Below are positions 63,629-64,000 of a DNA stretch of 64,000 nt, piece by piece (the first letter of the stretch is position 1; every line of letters starts with the position of its first letter). Origin of the DNA: Nostoc sp. KVJ3 (GTDB lineage: Bacteria > Cyanobacteriota > Cyanobacteriia > Cyanobacteriales > Nostocaceae); assembly GCF_026127265.1 (NCBI RefSeq), contig NZ_WWFG01000002.1, forward strand, positions 3,381,501-3,445,500, read 5' to 3'. The notes below the pieces were generated by a model that worked only from the letters and a program-made list of their open reading frames with translations, searched no databases and was not told the DNA's origin. The position numbers and the translations under genes were made by a program.

Positions 63629-64000
63629 TTAGAACTTACGCATTGACAAGCAAGACAAAAAGTGCATAAGGAGAATGCAGAAAAAAAACAGCGACCGCTA
63701 GTTACCAGAGGCGTTAAAAACAGATAATTTACTTGGCTGTGTTTAGGGTTCGGACAATCAGAGCAATTACTAAACCATCAACCGCTAAATGTGACTTGAA
63801 CACTTATACTCTGTTTCTACTGGCAGAATCAAAGTATCCAGGTTGCACACGTCTGGCAGAGATAATGGAAAATTTATCTCATGATAGCGTCAATAGATTT
63901 TTGCTACGTGAACGGTACGAACCCAAGGACTTATTTGAAGAAATCAAGCCCAATATCAATCTAGTTGGAGGTACTTTAAGTGGAGATGATACGGTAATTG
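63629..64000 (+). mobile_element. Left end of a second IS701/IS4-like element, cut by the window
   Basis: GAACTTACGCATTGACAAGC at 63629 is the same terminal sequence as the complement of 4707-4725. The element contains the start of a transposase of the same family as the remnant at 3857-4686. Confidence 0.7.
63734..64000 (+). CDS. IS701/IS4-like transposase, N-terminal part
   Basis: The frame is open from the AAA after a TAA at 63722 region through the window end. A TTG near 63737 is the first possible start; no ATG is in frame nearby. It reads FRVRTIRAITKPSTAKCDLN, ESKYPGCTRLAEIMENLSHD, RFLLRERYEPKDLFEEIKPN and GGTLSGDDTVI, ending at the first catalytic Asp. The last part matches the truncated copy at 3857. 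The 5' end may be frameshifted, since no good start is seen. Confidence 0.65.

Noticed and set aside
1..64000. CRISPR array.
   Set aside because: I saw no regularly spaced repeats with unique spacers; the tandem repeats present are protein-coding fibre repeats, TPR repeats or G-rich arrays.

Overview
The window looks like the chromosome of a filamentous, Nostoc-like cyanobacterium. It has many HIP1 octamers (GCGATCGC), cyanobacterial housekeeping genes (ruvB, hisF, a cysteine desulfurase), a CYP110-like P450, a SIMPL-domain protein, a bestrophin-like channel, short mobile repeats of the Nostoc type and a heavy load of insertion sequences. All assignments come from reading the sequence; no database search was run.

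Layout. Positions 1-1013 hold the 3' part of a GHL10-type glycoside hydrolase. Positions 1040-6500 are an IS graveyard: a frameshifted IS110, an IS630 inserted at TA beside the remains of an IS701/IS4-like transposase (itself broken by a 30-bp mobile repeat), and an IS4 element nested in a MITE-like inverted-repeat element. Positions 6554-14713 carry host genes: a small Pcx-like protein, a HAD phosphatase, a P450, a PhyH-type oxygenase, a convergent glycosyltransferase, a TPR protein, ruvB, hisF and a small membrane protein.

Positions 14807-57282 are an AT-rich, HIP1-poor prophage of about 42.5 kb with a contractile tail. It is bounded by a 43-bp direct repeat that is the 5' half of a tRNA-Ala(GGC) gene. 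The left copy is only that half; the complete tRNA lies at 57240-57312. Order: integrase, small genes, a leftward family-A-like polymerase and ribbon-helix-helix gene, early genes and a probable structured non-coding RNA (about 575 nt, minus strand), small and large terminase (with intein), portal, scaffold-like gene, capsid, connectors, sheath, tube, tail chaperones, tape measure, a LysM-type tail protein, a multi-enzyme hub, spike, gp25/J/I baseplate, three fibre genes, holin-like genes, a GIY-YIG endonuclease and a lipoprotein. Three IS copies and at least three single-base frameshifts damage the small terminase, large terminase, scaffold-like gene, tape measure, LysM protein and polymerase, so as read it should not form virions.

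After the prophage come a PLD/EF-hand/HhH lipoprotein, a cysteine desulfurase, a SIMPL-domain protein, a VOC-family fragment, a bestrophin-like channel, and the start of a second IS701/IS4-like element that runs off the window.

Most worth following up: (1) the structured RNA at about 20976-21554 on the minus strand, with a perfect TTGACA-N17-TATAAT promoter, several perfect hairpins (one with a GNRA loop) and an intrinsic terminator; (2) the 1137-residue hub carrying four candidate wall-active domains; (3) the promoter exchange at the tRNA, by which the phage promoter should transcribe the host tRNA and the host tRNA promoter should read into the integrase; (4) the compact family-A-like polymerase.
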